Positions 19,447 to 29,861 of a stretch of DNA of 64,000 nucleotides are shown here, piece by piece. Origin of the DNA: Deltaproteobacteria bacterium (GTDB lineage: Bacteria; Myxococcota_A; UBA796; UBA2385); NCBI GenBank assembly GCA_018401435.1, contig JAGYJW010000022.1:40382-104381 (forward strand), given 5' to 3'. The translations under genes and the position numbers were made by a program. Under the pieces are notes generated by a model. The model did not search any database. It saw nothing but the letters and a program-made list of their open reading frames with translations, and was not told the origin of the DNA. Positions within the stretch are counted from its first letter, which is position 1. Every line of letters starts with the position of its first letter.

Positions 19447-21496
19447 TGCTGCAAGGCGGCGCCCAGGGCCTGGGGGTCGCGCTGGGGCAGCCGACAGGAG
19501 GCCCCCTCGCAGAGCCAGGCCTGGGCCGGCCCCGGCTGCGCCTTGCCCACCAGGGACCCAAAACGATGCAGCAAGGCCGGGGCCTCGGGCTGGGCCGGAT
19601 CGAAGACCAGCACCGCGAGATCCCGCGGCCCCCGCCGGGCGGCCACCTGCAGCAAGGCGGCCCGCACAGGGTCGTCCTGTGCGCCGGTGAGCACCAGGCA
19701 GCGGGCCGGGCGCCCTTGTCGCGCCAGGGCCCGGGCCAGGGTGGGGCCCCGCCAGCCCTGGTCCGACAAGCGGGCGACCGCGGCCTGGGTGGCTTGCCTG
19801 ACCCGCTCTGCAGAGAGGGCGCGATCCCCCAGCGCCTGTAGACCCAGGAGCAGCAGCAGGGCCAGGCCCACCGCGCTGGGCTCGGCCCCGTCCTCTACCG
19901 GGGAGGGCTGAAGGGGTAGCTCGGGCGCCAGCACCCGTCCGGCGAGCAAGGATCCGGTGACCGGATCCTGATGAAGGGTCAGGATCTCGTCGCCCAGTCT
20001 TGCTGCCTGCAAGAGGGCGGCGGCGTCGCCGGTGAGGGCGTGCAGGGCCAGCAGGCCGAGGCCCAGGGCCGCCCGGTCCTCCAGGCTGGCGGCGGGGGCA
20101 TCCGGGCTGAGGGTGCGCCCGAGGGGCCCCGCCTGCAGGGCCTGGCCCAGCCGGGCGCCCAGGGCCACCGCAGCCGCCCGGTAGCGGGCATCGCCCACCC
20201 GTCCTGCCGCCTCACAGAGGGAGCGCAGCAGCAGGCCATTCCAGGCCAGGACGGCCTTGTCGTCGCGGGCTGGGGCGGGGCGGAGGGCCCGTGCCTGCAG
20301 CAGCGCGGGGCGGGCCATGGCCAGCAGGCTGCTGTCTCCGATGCGCCGCAGCACGCAGCGGCCCCTCGGCCACGCCCCCTGCCGTCACCCCCAGGGCCAC
20401 CGCCGCCGCGGGTGCGCGGGGGCCCAGGGCCTGGGCGAACTCCGCGGGGGTCCAGGTGTAGAAGGCCCCCTCTCCGCCCGCGTCATCGGCGTCCAGGCTG
20501 GCCGCGAAGGCCCCATCGCGCAGGCGCAGGCTCTCCAGGCAGAACTCGACCGTCCGGTTGGCGGCCTGCAGCCAGGCGGCCTGTCCGAATCGCGCCCAAG
20601 CCTGCAGGAAGACATCGATCAGAAGCGCATTGTCGCAGAGCATCTTCTCGAAGTGGGGCAGCTCCCAGTCGGCGTCGACGGTGTAGCGGTGGAAGCCGCC
20701 GCCCAGCTGGTCGTGCAGGCCACCCCGGTCCATGGCGGTCAGCGCGGCCTCCAGCACCGTGTCGACGCCGGCGCCGCGGCCCTCCTCCAGCAAGAGCAGC
20801 AGGCGGGGCGCGTGGGGAAGCGGCGCCGCCCCCAGCCGCCGCTGCGGGGTCGGCCTGGGCGACCAGGCTGGCGATGGCCTGCGCCGTCCAGTCCGGGGGG
20901 GGCGGCCCTTGCCCGGTCACGGGGCCGCAGCGGCGCGACAGCTGGTCCAGCGTCTGGTTGCCGCGCTCCAGCAGGCCCGCCCGTCCCCGCCCGCCCCAGG
21001 CCTCAGCCACCCGGCGCAGCAGCTCGGAGAAGGGGGCCATGCCATAGCGGTGGGTGGGCGGGAAATAGGTGCCCCCATCCAGAGGCAGGCGGTCGGGGCT
21101 GAGCAGGAGGTTGGCGGGCCAGCCGGCGTCGCCGGACAGCTCCAGCAGGGCCTGCATGGCGAAGGCGTCCACCTCGGGGTGCTCTTCCCGGTCCACCTTG
21201 ATGCAGACGAAGCCCGCGTTGAGCCGGCTGGCCACGGCCACATCCATGAAGCTCTCGCGCTCCATGACATGGCACCAGTGGCAGGCTGCGTAGCCCACGC
21301 TCAGCAGCACCGGCCGATCCAGCGCCCGCGCCCGCTCGAAGGCCGCCTCGCACCAGGGCCACCAGTCCACCGGGTTGGCCGCGTGCTGTTGCAGATAGGG
21401 GCTGCTGCAGCGGGCCAGGCGGTTGAGGAAAGGGCCGGCGTCGCGGCTGTCCTGGGCCACCCGGTAGCCTTCGGGCAGGGCCCCGCGCTCAGCCAC
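19404..21496 (-). CDS. Thioredoxin-fold DUF255 (YyaL/SPATA20-like) protein, two frameshifts
   Basis: About 697 residues when repaired, matching the family. The N-terminus has NPVDWWPW and the CxxC of the thioredoxin fold in [16 protein letters not shown], then [16 protein letters not shown]. An (alpha/alpha) barrel-like half follows ([31 protein letters not shown], then [16 protein letters not shown]). Two +1 indels break it: an extra G in 20846-20849 and an extra C in 20362-20365. Removing each joins the frames smoothly ([35 protein letters not shown]). I take the GTG at 21494-21496 as start, overlapping the glycosyltransferase stop. The family's biochemical role is unsettled (N-acylglucosamine epimerase-like fold). 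Confidence 0.8.
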
Positions 21497-22679
21497 CTGG
21501 GGCCGCCTGCCTGGGGATGGTGCGCCCCTTCCAGGTGGCCGTGCCACGCAGGTCCTTGAGGCCGGAATTCAGCAGCAGCCCCATCAGCAGCAGGCTGCCG
21601 AGGCCGTGGGTCAGCCCGTAGAGAGCCTGCGACCCGAAGGTGCGGTCCAGGTAGAGCCGCAGGCCTTGCACCAGAGCCACGCCCACCCCGGCCCAGGCCG
21701 CCCAGATGGGCGCCACCACGCCAAAGAGGGCCATCAGCAGCACCAGGTAGGGAAGCACCGTGAACAAGCCCGTGAAGGCGATCACCGCGATCAACGTGGG
21801 CCAGGAGCGGTTCATGCCCGCAAAGAGGTTCTTGGTCCACCCCTCCCACAAGGCGCCCATGGAGTCATACATGCGACAGGAGAAGAGGGGCCGCATGAAG
21901 ACCATCTGCAGCTTGCGCCCCGAAGCCTCGATGGCCTTGGCCATGCCCACATCGTCCAACACATTGCCGCGCACGGCGCCATGACCGCCCACCCCGCGCC
22001 AGGCCTCTGTGCGCAGCAGGATGAACTGGCCGTTGGCGATGGGATTGCCCGACCTCCGGTTGGGGTCGTTGACCTTGTCCATGTCGTTGCCGCCCAGGAT
22101 CATGCCCACCACCACCGGCTGCATGACCTTCTCCCAGAAGCTGTCCATGGTGAGGCTCCCCCAGCCCGACAGCAGGTCGAGGCCCTGGGCCTCGGCGTAG
22201 CCCGTGGCCGCCCGCAAGGCGCTGGGAGCGAGGCGCACGTCGGCGTCGGTGAAGAGCAGCCAGTCGGGGTGAAAGGCATCGGCCAGGGCAGCCTCGCCGG
22301 CCCGCTGGCAGGCCCAGGGCTTGCCCATCCAGCCTTCGGGCAAGGGGCCGCCGCCGCCCGTGAGCACCGTGAGCCGCTCGGGGTGGGCCTCCTGCAGGCG
22401 GGCCAGCACGTCGCCGGTGCCGTCGGTGCTGCCGTCGTCCAACACGAAGACCCGCACCGCGGCGTGGTCCTGGGCGATGGCGGTGGCCACGCAGGCCTCG
22501 ATGTGGGCCACCTCGTTGCGGGCGGGGATGATGACCGCCACCTTGCTGGGGCCCGTGGGGCCCGGCTCCTGGCCCGTGAGCTTGTAGCGGCTGTCCCGGC
22601 GGGACTTCACGGCCTTGAGCAGGGCCCCGGTCCAGACCAGGGCGACCAAGGCGAAAAAGAGCTGGAGGAGCAGGCTCAC
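21489..22679 (-). CDS. Family 2 glycosyltransferase, membrane-bound
   Basis: 396 residues. An N-terminal membrane helix ([19 protein letters not shown]) precedes a GT-A domain: [34 protein letters not shown], and the metal-binding DAD in [23 protein letters not shown] is the catalytic ED-like site. C-terminal hydrophobic segments follow ([20 protein letters not shown]). Overall it resembles the hopanoid- or carotenoid-associated GT2 group (HpnB-like), which is inference. The GTG start lies in a GTGA overlap with the GH3-like gene, and the stop overlaps the DUF255 gene, so the three form one operon. Confidence 0.88.
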   Translation of the reverse strand: MSLLLQLFFALVALVWTGALLKAVKSRRDSRYKLTGQEPGPTGPSKVAVIIPARNEVAHIEACVATAIAQDHAAVRVFVLDDGSTDGTGDVLARLQEAHPERLTVLTGGGGPLPEGWMGKPWACQRAGEAALADAFHPDWLLFTDADVRLAPSALRAATGYAEAQGLDLLSGWGSLTMDSFWEKVMQPVVVGMILGGNDMDKVNDPNRRSGNPIANGQFILLRTEAWRGVGGHGAVRGNVLDDVGMAKAIEASGRKLQMVFMRPLFSCRMYDSMGALWEGWTKNLFAGMNRSWPTLIAVIAFTGLFTVLPYLVLLMALFGVVAPIWAAWAGVGVALVQGLRLYLDRTFGSQALYGLTHGLGSLLLMGLLLNSGLKDLRGTATWKGRTIPRQAAPGG

Positions 22680-24328
22680 GGGCGGTCCTTGTGGGCGGGA
22701 TCGGGTGCGACCACCCGGCCCCACTCCGCGGCGTCCAGGGCGACGATGGGGTCCTTGACCTGACCTTCTGGCGCGCCCGCGGCAACCCGGTCGCGCCGAA
22801 AGCGGGCATAGGCCCCGTCGGCCAGGGCGCAAAGCTTGGGTGGTCCCAGGCGGCTGCTCCTGCGCTTGGACGCGTATTCGAGGTTCAGGCTGCAGAGCGC
22901 GGTGTCGAATCGCGCCAGGAGCGCCGGCCCGAGCGCGGGATCCAGGCCCTCCAGGGCCAGCTCCAGAAAGGGGATCTCGGCGAGGTGGGCCCGGGCCGTG
23001 AATCCCACCGGGCGGGCGCCGGTGGCCCGGGCGGCCTCGCGCATGGCGGCCGAGACCTGGTCCTCGGTCACCTTCTCTCCCGTGGCGTTGACGAAGCGGC
23101 CGGACTTGCCGATAAAGCGCACCACGGGTGTGTTCTCGCAGCGGCCGATCACCTCGATCTCATCCTGCATATCGTAGCGGTACAGGCCCGCCTCGGTGCT
23201 GATGACCAGGCGCAGGCGCTCGCCAGCTTCGATCTCCCAGGCCCAGCGCGGCTCACCGTCCTCCCCCACGAATTCGAGGAGGTGGCCCAGGGTCCACAAG
23301 ACGCCTCCGCCCCAGTCTGCACCCATGGGCACGGCAAAATAGCCCTCGCTGGCGGTGATGCCGACCTCTCGCACCGGCACCTCCCCCCCCAAGGCCTCGG
23401 GCAGGCGCTCGACGAAATAGGCCGCGCTGCCTCCCTTCCAGCAATTCACGGTGCTGAGGCGGGGCCACAAGGACAGGGGCCGCCAATCCGTCGGCACCGG
23501 CCGCTTGCGCAGCTGGCGCTCCAGGCGCGCCCTCTGGGCGGCAGGCAGGGCGGCGGCAGGACCCGCCCGCAGGCGGCCATCGGACAGGTCCTGGCTGAGC
23601 TCAGCGCGCCACTGGGCCATGCGCCGCACCAGCAGCAGCAAGGTGCTCGGGTTGGCGGTCGTGATCGTCGAGAGGTCGGCCTGCAGGGCAAAACGCAGAA
23701 TCGCGTACTGGCGTGCATCCTGATCGTCGATGCAGAAGACCTCGTAGGGCACGGGGTAGCGCCAGCGCACATACCAGGGCTGGGCGAGGTGCATGCGGCC
23801 CGTATTGCTGCCGATGGGCAGGCCCCCGGGGCTGCGGGCGTGTTCGGCGGCAGAGACCACCGTGAGCGCGCGCCCCCGGCTCACTCCCTCGTGATCTCGC
23901 AGCAAGGCGAGCATCCACAGGCGTTGGGCGTCCGATACGCCGCGGGCCCAGCTGCGGGTGCAGGGCAGGTGCTTGGGTCGGCCGGTGGTGCCGCTGGTTT
24001 CGAGCAGCATCGTGACGGCTTCGCGGGTGAGCACATCGCGCTCCCCCGCAGCCACCCGATCCAGCCAGGGCAGCAGGTCGGCGTGGCTGCGCAAGGGCAC
24101 GGCGCGCCGCCAGTCCTCCAGGCTGCGGACCTTGTCGAGATCATGGGCGCGCCCAAAGGCGGTGCCCCGGGCTTGCAGCAGCAGCAGGTCCAGCCGCGCC
24201 TGCTGGGCGGCCCTCGGGTTGACCAGCGCCGCGAGAAAGGACTTCACCAGCCCATCTTGAAAGCCACGCAGCAGCTGGTAGGGGCCGTTGCCCTTTCGGG
24301 GGAGATCGATGGAGTGGGCGCGCGCCAT
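22676..24328 (-). CDS. GH3 family acyl-acid-amido synthetase-like protein
   Basis: 550 residues of the adenylate-forming superfamily, GH3 branch. The ATP motif is LLETSGTTGRPKHLPCT, with a later ASEGYF motif (GITASEGYFAVPMG) and the loop YRYDMQDEIEVIGRCENTP. ASKRRSSRLGPPKL at the end corresponds to the C-terminal GH3 tail. Plant GH3 enzymes couple amino acids to acyl acids; bacterial members are mostly uncharacterised. The ATG at 24328 gives MARAHSIDLPRKGNG; upstream extension in frame is unlike protein. It is first in a three-gene operon with the glycosyltransferase and DUF255 protein. Confidence 0.85.
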   Translation of the reverse strand: MARAHSIDLPRKGNGPYQLLRGFQDGLVKSFLAALVNPRAAQQARLDLLLLQARGTAFGRAHDLDKVRSLEDWRRAVPLRSHADLLPWLDRVAAGERDVLTREAVTMLLETSGTTGRPKHLPCTRSWARGVSDAQRLWMLALLRDHEGVSRGRALTVVSAAEHARSPGGLPIGSNTGRMHLAQPWYVRWRYPVPYEVFCIDDQDARQYAILRFALQADLSTITTANPSTLLLLVRRMAQWRAELSQDLSDGRLRAGPAAALPAAQRARLERQLRKRPVPTDWRPLSLWPRLSTVNCWKGGSAAYFVERLPEALGGEVPVREVGITASEGYFAVPMGADWGGGVLWTLGHLLEFVGEDGEPRWAWEIEAGERLRLVISTEAGLYRYDMQDEIEVIGRCENTPVVRFIGKSGRFVNATGEKVTEDQVSAAMREAARATGARPVGFTARAHLAEIPFLELALEGLDPALGPALLARFDTALCSLNLEYASKRRSSRLGPPKLCALADGAYARFRRDRVAAGAPEGQVKDPIVALDAAEWGRVVAPDPAHKDRP

Positions 24329-24380
24329 GCCGCCAGCATAAGACGGCGGCGAAGGGAGGATGGGGTCGTGGCGACTGCCG

Positions 24381-24409
24381 TTGACACGTCGAGTCCCCCC
24401 CGATACCCT
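24381..24409 (+). promoter_or_regulatory. Strong-looking sigma-70 promoter
   Basis: TTGACA (24381-24386), a 17-base spacer, TACCCT (24404-24409). It sits between the divergent GH3-like and pseudokinase genes and points toward the pseudokinase (start 24579), leaving a leader of about 160 bases with no clear feature in it. Confidence 0.55.
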
Positions 24410-24578
24410 CTGCACATTCCGGAACGGGCCATTCACCGAATGACTCGCTCGCACCCGCGAACGGACCCTCCCTCTCGATTCCCCCCGCAGCACCCGGTCT
24501 GGGTGCCGCCCCAAAAGGCGCTCGGGTCCTCCCCGCCGCGTCTCCCTCCCCGACTCCCTCCTCCACGAGAACATCCCG

Positions 24579-26981
24579 ATGAAGACCGGCGACACCGTCC
24601 GGGACGCCCGGGGACGCAGCTTCCAGATTGGCCAACTGCTCGGTCGAGGCCTGTGGGGTCGCACCTACGGCGCACGCGACGAAGAGACGGGCGGCAACTG
24701 GATTGTGAAGGTCCCCCACCGCGCGTCCGACTTCCCGGATCCCGACGAGGCCCTGGCGGAAGCCTGCGCCGATATCGCCCTGGAACAGGGCCGCCTGCTG
24801 GAATCCGGCGGCTGCCCTGCCTTGCCCCGGCTGGAGGCCCGCCTGGCGCTGCCCGACGGCACGCCGGTGCTCGTGATTCCGCGGGCAAACTCCACCTTCG
24901 AGCAGCGGCTCAGCGGGGGCGCGACCCTCGACGAGCTGCTGGGCCTGCTGGGCAGCGCCTTGCGCCAGGTCGAGGCCATGGCCGGCCTGCAGACCTTCCA
25001 CGGCAACCTCAAGCCCACCAACCTGCTGGTGGGGGATGGCGGCCAGGTCCTGCTGTCGGACCCGGTCACCCCGGCCTTCCGCCGCGCCTTCCCCGCCCTC
25101 CTGCGCGCCTCGCGCGGCGGCACGGGCTGGTGTGCCCCCGAGGTCCGCGAGGCCACGGGCTCGGTGCCCTTTGGCGTGCCCAGCGACACCTACTCGGTGG
25201 CCATGATGCTGTACCGGGCCGCGGTCAGCAGCCCCGGTCAGGACCGCTTCCAGGAGCTGCCCACCGACGGCCTGAACAAGGCGCGGCTGGTGTCGCTGAA
25301 GGACCGCGTGCTCAACCGCCTGAAGGCTGAGCACAGCAACCCGCGCTTCCACACCCGCCTGTCGGATCGGCTGGCCGCGCTGCTCAACCGGGCCTCAGCC
25401 GGCAGACCAGCCCCTCGCCGCCCTACCGCTTCCGGCGCATCGATGAGCTGGTGCAGCGCGTCGCCGAAGTCCAGGCCATGGTTCACCCGACCGTGACCCA
25501 GGTCGGCCGGCTGATCCTCGACCAGAAGGCGGGTCGGGATGGCTTCCTCACGGATGAGCCCGCCGGCTTCTCGGCCACCGTCGCCTGCACGCCCGGGGTC
25601 GAACACCACGAAGAGGTCGCCTGCGGGCTGGCCATCTTCGACGCCGACCGCGGCGAGCGCCTGCGTCTGGACGACTGCTCTTATTCGGTGGACCGCCACC
25701 CCAGCGGCCGCTTCCGCTTCGGCTTCAAGATCGGGAGCTGAGCCCGGCGGCTACCGCGTGCGGGTGGCCTTCACCATCCGGGACAGCGGCGACGAGCCCA
25801 TCACCGCCGAGGGCGAGTTCCGCGTGCGGGCCGCCCCGGGCTATGTGCCCCCCCGCGTCGAGGCCGCCCCCGCCCTGCTGCCGCTGGAGCGCACCCGGGA
25901 CCCCCACAGCGCTGGCGAAGGCCGCGTCACCGAGCCCGGCGTCTATGCCGGCCGCAGCGCGCCCGTCACCCAGATCCAGGCCCCCGGCCGCCAGATGATG
26001 CCGGCCAGCGAAGACCCCCAGCGCGACCCCATCAGCGCCGGAAAGGCCAGCTGTCCGGCTGCAACCCGCGGGTGAGCGCCACCGTCGAAGAGGAGCGACG
26101 AGCCCAGTTTCGGCCGACTGCCGCTGCCTATCACGCCCATGCGCCCTTTGCCCCGGTCGAACACCGCCCGCGCGCCGCCCCGCAGCCCCTGCGCGGCAGC
26201 GGCGGCCGCCGTGGCGGTGCAGGCCTACGAAGAAGAGGCCTATGACGAGGCCTCTGCCCCATCGAAGACCGGCTCCCGCGGCGATCGCGGCAACCGCCCC
26301 GGCGCCGAACGCGCCCGGGTGCGCCCCGATCCCCTGCCCGATGGTCCGCTGCCGGGCACCCACAACCGCGCGCCGTCGCGCCCAGATTCCAGCCCGATGT
26401 CCAGCCCGACTGCCCCCGGTGGCGCTGCCGGCCATGGCGTCGGTGTCGGCGGGCAGCGGTCCCCAGTCCCCGCCAGCGCCTTCGCCAGGCGCCGCAGCCA
26501 ACGCCCAACCCGGGCCCGCTGCTCGCCGATGCGCCGCAGAGCAGCCCATCCACTGGGCCGATGGGCGCCTCGATTCCGACCCGCAGCGGCGGCACCCCAT
26601 GGGGTCGGGGCCCTGCGCAGCCTGCCGGGCCGTCCGGCCCTGCGCGAGCCCCTTCGCCAGCCCCAGGCCCCTCCGGCCGAGCCCGCCTTCACGGGCGCTG
26701 GCCGCTGGTCCGAGCTGCCCCTGCCCATTCACGACGACCTGGATCTGCCCGTTCCTGGCCGCGATCCTGGCCGCGATCCTGGCCGCGGGCCCGCCCTCGA
26801 CCTGCCCGAGACCAGCCTCGACCCCGCCTCGGATGACTTTGGCGGCGAGCAGGGCCCCGTCGGAGCGCTGATCTCGCGCTTCATCGACACGGTGCGCGGC
26901 GACGCCTACGTCATGTTCATCGGTGCGGCTGCGGTGGTGATCGTGCTGCTGACCATCCTGCTGGTGGCCCTCAAGGGTTGA
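24579..26981 (+). CDS. Ser/Thr pseudokinase with C-terminal membrane anchor, multiply frameshifted
   Basis: A kinase-like domain spans residues 15-270: Gly loop GRGLWGRTY (22-30) and Lys near 43 (WIVKVPH). The catalytic loop is HGNLKPTN (141-148), with Asn for Asp, and the DFG site reads LLSDP. It should bind nucleotide at best. A beta domain follows (GLAIFDADRGERLRLDDCSY), then a long Pro/Ala/Gly-rich linker and a terminal helix FIGAAAVVIVLLTILLVALKG. Indels: a missing C near 25394, an extra G in 25733-25735, one near 26040-26075, and at least two more before 26700. After the last, the frame runs intact to TGA 26979-26981. As written only the first 272 residues are continuous. Confidence 0.7.
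26754..26789 (+). repeat. 12-base tandem repeat, three copies
   Basis: CCTGGCCGCGAT repeated three times (the last ends GGG). In frame it encodes PGRD units in the linker of the pseudokinase. It fits slippage within low-complexity coding DNA rather than a regulatory element. Confidence 0.8.
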
Positions 26982-26995
26982 GGCCCCGGGGCGGG

Positions 26996-27009
26996 CGCCC
27001 CCGGGGGCG
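26996..27009. terminator. GC palindrome after the pseudokinase gene
   Basis: CGCCCCCGGGGGCG, 15 bases after the stop codon; the same 14-base core recurs after yqgE at 47268. No U-tract follows. Possible terminator or transcript-end hairpin. Confidence 0.35.
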
Positions 27010-27118
27010 TCACGCTCCGTCTTCAGGGCGTCAAAGCGCCCGCGCTGGCCTTGCGCCGTCGGCGAAAGCCCCTAAGTGGCTCGGCCACAGATGGGGCCCG
27101 CGTCGGCCCGGAGGCGCC

Positions 27119-28564
27119 ATGGATATCCGCAGCCTGAAGTCCCTTGAGAGCGAGCCCTGTGACCTGTTGGCCCTGGGTGTGGCCGATGGTGCGGTCGAGG
27201 CTGGGCTCACCGCTCTGCTGGGCGCCGCTGCCGCTGCCCCCTTTGTTGCTGCGGCCGCCGCGGCGGACTTCAAGGGTGCTGTGGGCAGCGCCCAGACCTG
27301 GCCCACCCTGGGCCGCCTGGCCAGCCCCTGGGTGACCGTGGTGGGCTTGGGCAAGGCCACCGGCGACGACGGTGTGGACGGCCTCCGCCGCGCCGCCGGG
27401 GCCGCCGGCCAGGCCGCCCGTCGCATGGGCGCCGCCACCGTACAGCTGGCCTTCGGGCCCTTGGACGCCACGGGCGCCGCCGCCGTGGTGGAGGGCTTCT
27501 CTGCCGGAAACTATCGCTTTGACCAATACAAGGCCGAGTCGGATCGCAAGGCGCCTTGCGCCACCCTCGGCCTGGTCTCCGCGGACCTGGACGCCCTGCC
27601 CCGGGCCCGCGCCGTGGCCGCTGGCCAGAGCTTCGCCCGCGACCTCGTGAACGAGCCCGCAGCCGTCATCTACCCCGAATCCCTCGCCGCGCGGGCCCTG
27701 GCCCTGCAGGGGCAGGGCGTCACGGTCACGGTGTGGGACGAGGTCCAGATCCGCGACGCGGGCATGGGTGGCATCACCGCTGTGGGCCAGGGCAGCAGCC
27801 GGCCCCCGCGCTTCATCCACATCGCCTACAAGCCGGCGGGCGCCACCCGCAAGGTCGCCCTGGTGGGCAAGGGCGTCACCTTCGACGCCGGCGGGCTCAG
27901 CATCAAGCCCTCCTCGGGCATGCAGACCATGCGCTGCGACATGGCCGGCAGCGCCTGCGTGCTGGGCGTGATGCAGGCGGTCCGCGACCTGCAGCCCGAC
28001 GTCGAGGTGCACGGCATCATCGGCGCCGCCGAGAATATGCTGGGGGGCAACGCCTACAAGCTGGGCGACATCCTGCGCATGTACAACGGCAAGACCGTCG
28101 AGATCCACAACACCGACGCCGAGGGCCGGCTGGTGCTGGCCGACTGCCTCACCTATGCCAGCAAGCTGGGCGTGGACGAGGTGGTGGACATCGCCACCCT
28201 GACGGGGGCGGCGGTCATCGCGCTGGGTGAGCACTACACCGGCCTCTTCACGGGCTCGGACGCCTTGTCTGCGGCCTTGCTGGCCCGGGCCTCCGAGGCC
28301 GGCGAGGGGCTCTGGCGCATGCCCCTGCCCGACTTCTACAAGGATATGCTCAAGGCCGACTGGGCCCAGCTCAAGAATGTGGGCGGGCGGTCCGCGGGCG
28401 CCATCACCGCCGCCCTCTTCCTCAGCGAATTCGTGGACGGACCCAAGTGGGCCCACCTCGACATCGCCGGTCCGGCCTTCGTGGAAAAGCAGCAGCGCCA
28501 CTTCTCGGCCGGCGGCACCGGGGCCATGGTGCCCACCCTCATCGGCTGGGTCACCCAGGGCTGA
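27119..28564 (+). CDS. pepA: Leucyl aminopeptidase (M17)
   Basis: 481 residues, the usual M17 length. The N-terminal macro-like domain is Ala-rich. The C-terminal catalytic domain has the metal/active-site blocks VALVGKGVTFDAGGLSIKPS, MRCDMAGSACVLG and the signature NTDAEGRLVLADCL. A two-zinc enzyme that removes N-terminal residues; some homologues also bind DNA in site-specific recombination or regulation. The ATG at 27119 follows GGAGGCGCC. No frame problems. Convergent with rlmE. Confidence 0.96.
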   Translation: MDIRSLKSLESEPCDLLALGVADGAVEAGLTALLGAAAAAPFVAAAAAADFKGAVGSAQTWPTLGRLASPWVTVVGLGKATGDDGVDGLRRAAGAAGQAARRMGAATVQLAFGPLDATGAAAVVEGFSAGNYRFDQYKAESDRKAPCATLGLVSADLDALPRARAVAAGQSFARDLVNEPAAVIYPESLAARALALQGQGVTVTVWDEVQIRDAGMGGITAVGQGSSRPPRFIHIAYKPAGATRKVALVGKGVTFDAGGLSIKPSSGMQTMRCDMAGSACVLGVMQAVRDLQPDVEVHGIIGAAENMLGGNAYKLGDILRMYNGKTVEIHNTDAEGRLVLADCLTYASKLGVDEVVDIATLTGAAVIALGEHYTGLFTGSDALSAALLARASEAGEGLWRMPLPDFYKDMLKADWAQLKNVGGRSAGAITAALFLSEFVDGPKWAHLDIAGPAFVEKQQRHFSAGGTGAMVPTLIGWVTQG

Positions 28565-28582
28565 CGCCCCGGGGGGCCTCAG
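28561..28582. terminator. Inverted repeat between convergent pepA and rlmE
   Basis: CTGA-C-GCCCC-GG-GGGGC-C-TCAG overlaps both stop codons. It can fold from either strand, which suits convergent genes, but no T-run follows. Confidence 0.35.
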
Positions 28583-29184
28583 CCCTTGAAGTCCAGGCAC
28601 ACCAGGAAGAACTCCACCGAGTTCTCCCGGGTGGCTTGGGGGCGCACCCGCCGCGCCTTGGCAAAGCTGCGGTTCACCCCCAGAACGAAGTCCTGGACCT
28701 CTTCTCCGTCAAAGAGCTTCACGACGAAGTTTCCGCCGGGCTTGAGGATCTGCAGGGCGCAATCAAAGGCCAGCCGGGCCAGCGCGAGCTGGCGCACATG
28801 GTCGGTCAGGCGGTTGCCCGTGGTGAAAGGTGCCATATCCGAGAGCACGAGATCGGCCGGGCCGCCCAGCAGCGCCTGAAGCTCGGCCGGGCCGATGTCG
28901 GAGATGGAGCGCTGCAAGAAGGTGCCGGGAAAGCTGTCCACCTTCTGGATGTCGATGCCCACCAGGCGGGTATTTCCGCCGCCCTTGCGCGCCACGAATT
29001 CCGACCAGGAGCCCGGGGCGCAGCCCAGATCCAGCACCCGCCCTCCCCGCGGCAGGACGCGAAAGCGGCGCTCGATCTCTTCGAGCTTGAAGACGCTTCG
29101 GGCCGAGAAGCCCTCGTCCTTGGCCTTGACCGTGAAGCGGTCGGGGCGCTTGTAGGGGTTGGACAGGCGGCTGCGCTTGCTCAC
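28579..29184 (-). CDS. rlmE: 23S rRNA 2'-O-methyltransferase (FtsJ/RrmJ)
   Basis: 201 residues. Hallmarks: ARSVFKLEEIERRFRVL, the SAM site VLDLGCAPGSWSEFVA, the catalytic-region LVLSDMAPFTTGNR, and LKPGGNFVVKLFDGEE. It methylates U2552 in the A-loop of 23S rRNA late in 50S assembly. The start is a GTG at 29182-29184 in a GTGA overlap with engB; an upstream in-frame ATG would run into engB. It pairs with engB as a ribosome-assembly operon. Confidence 0.95.
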   Translation of the reverse strand: MSKRSRLSNPYKRPDRFTVKAKDEGFSARSVFKLEEIERRFRVLPRGGRVLDLGCAPGSWSEFVARKGGGNTRLVGIDIQKVDSFPGTFLQRSISDIGPAELQALLGGPADLVLSDMAPFTTGNRLTDHVRQLALARLAFDCALQILKPGGNFVVKLFDGEEVQDFVLGVNRSFAKARRVRPQATRENSVEFFLVCLDFKG

Positions 29185-29786
29185 GCTGTGCCCCCCGCGA
29201 CCGCTTCTTCGATGATGGCCCACAGCTCGTCCACGCCTTCGCGGGTCTGCGACGAGAAGCCCAGCACCGGCGAGACGCCCAGGCCCTTGCCCAGCTTCAC
29301 CAGGGAGCCCTGGCGCTGGTTTCGGCTGAGCTTGTCCACCTTGGTGGCCACCACCCGGTAGGGGATCTGGGCCTCTTGCAGGCCCTTGAGCAGCGCGAGA
29401 TCGTTGTTCTGGGGGCCGTGGCGCCCATCCACCAGGCAGATCACCAGGCGCAGGGTCTCGCGGCTGCCCAGGTAGCCCTCCACCAGGCCCTTCCAGCGAT
29501 CCTGCACCTCGCGGGGGACCTGGGCGAAGCCATAGCCGGGCAGGTCGGCGAGGTTGAAGCGCTCGCCGATGCGGAAGAGGTTGATGGCCTGGGTGCGTCC
29601 GGGGGTGCGGCTCACCCGCGCGACGCCTTTCCGGCCCAGCAGCGCGTTGATGGCGCTGGATTTGCCGACATTGCTGCGGCCGGCAATCGCGACCTCGGGC
29701 AAGGTGGCCTGGGGCAAGCCAGTGGGGAAGCTGCCGACGAAGACAACCTCACGGGAGAGGGGCGGGCGGGGTCGGCGTGTGGACAT
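29181..29786 (-). CDS. engB: Ribosome-biogenesis GTPase EngB/YihA/YsxC
   Basis: 201 residues. All G motifs are present: G1 AGRSNVGKSS, G2 region SRTPGRTQAINLF, G3 LADLPGYGFAQV, G4 ATKVDKLS and G5 FSSQ. An essential GTPase in 50S subunit assembly. The ATG at 29786 opens the engB-rlmE operon. Confidence 0.97.
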   Translation of the reverse strand: MSTRRPRPPLSREVVFVGSFPTGLPQATLPEVAIAGRSNVGKSSAINALLGRKGVARVSRTPGRTQAINLFRIGERFNLADLPGYGFAQVPREVQDRWKGLVEGYLGSRETLRLVICLVDGRHGPQNNDLALLKGLQEAQIPYRVVATKVDKLSRNQRQGSLVKLGKGLGVSPVLGFSSQTREGVDELWAIIEEAVAGGTA

Positions 29787-29861
29787 GGCTGCCGTGCTAG
29801 CCGCTCGCGGGTAGGATGGCCATGCGACGGCCCCAATCCGTCACCCTGCCGGAGGACGCCT

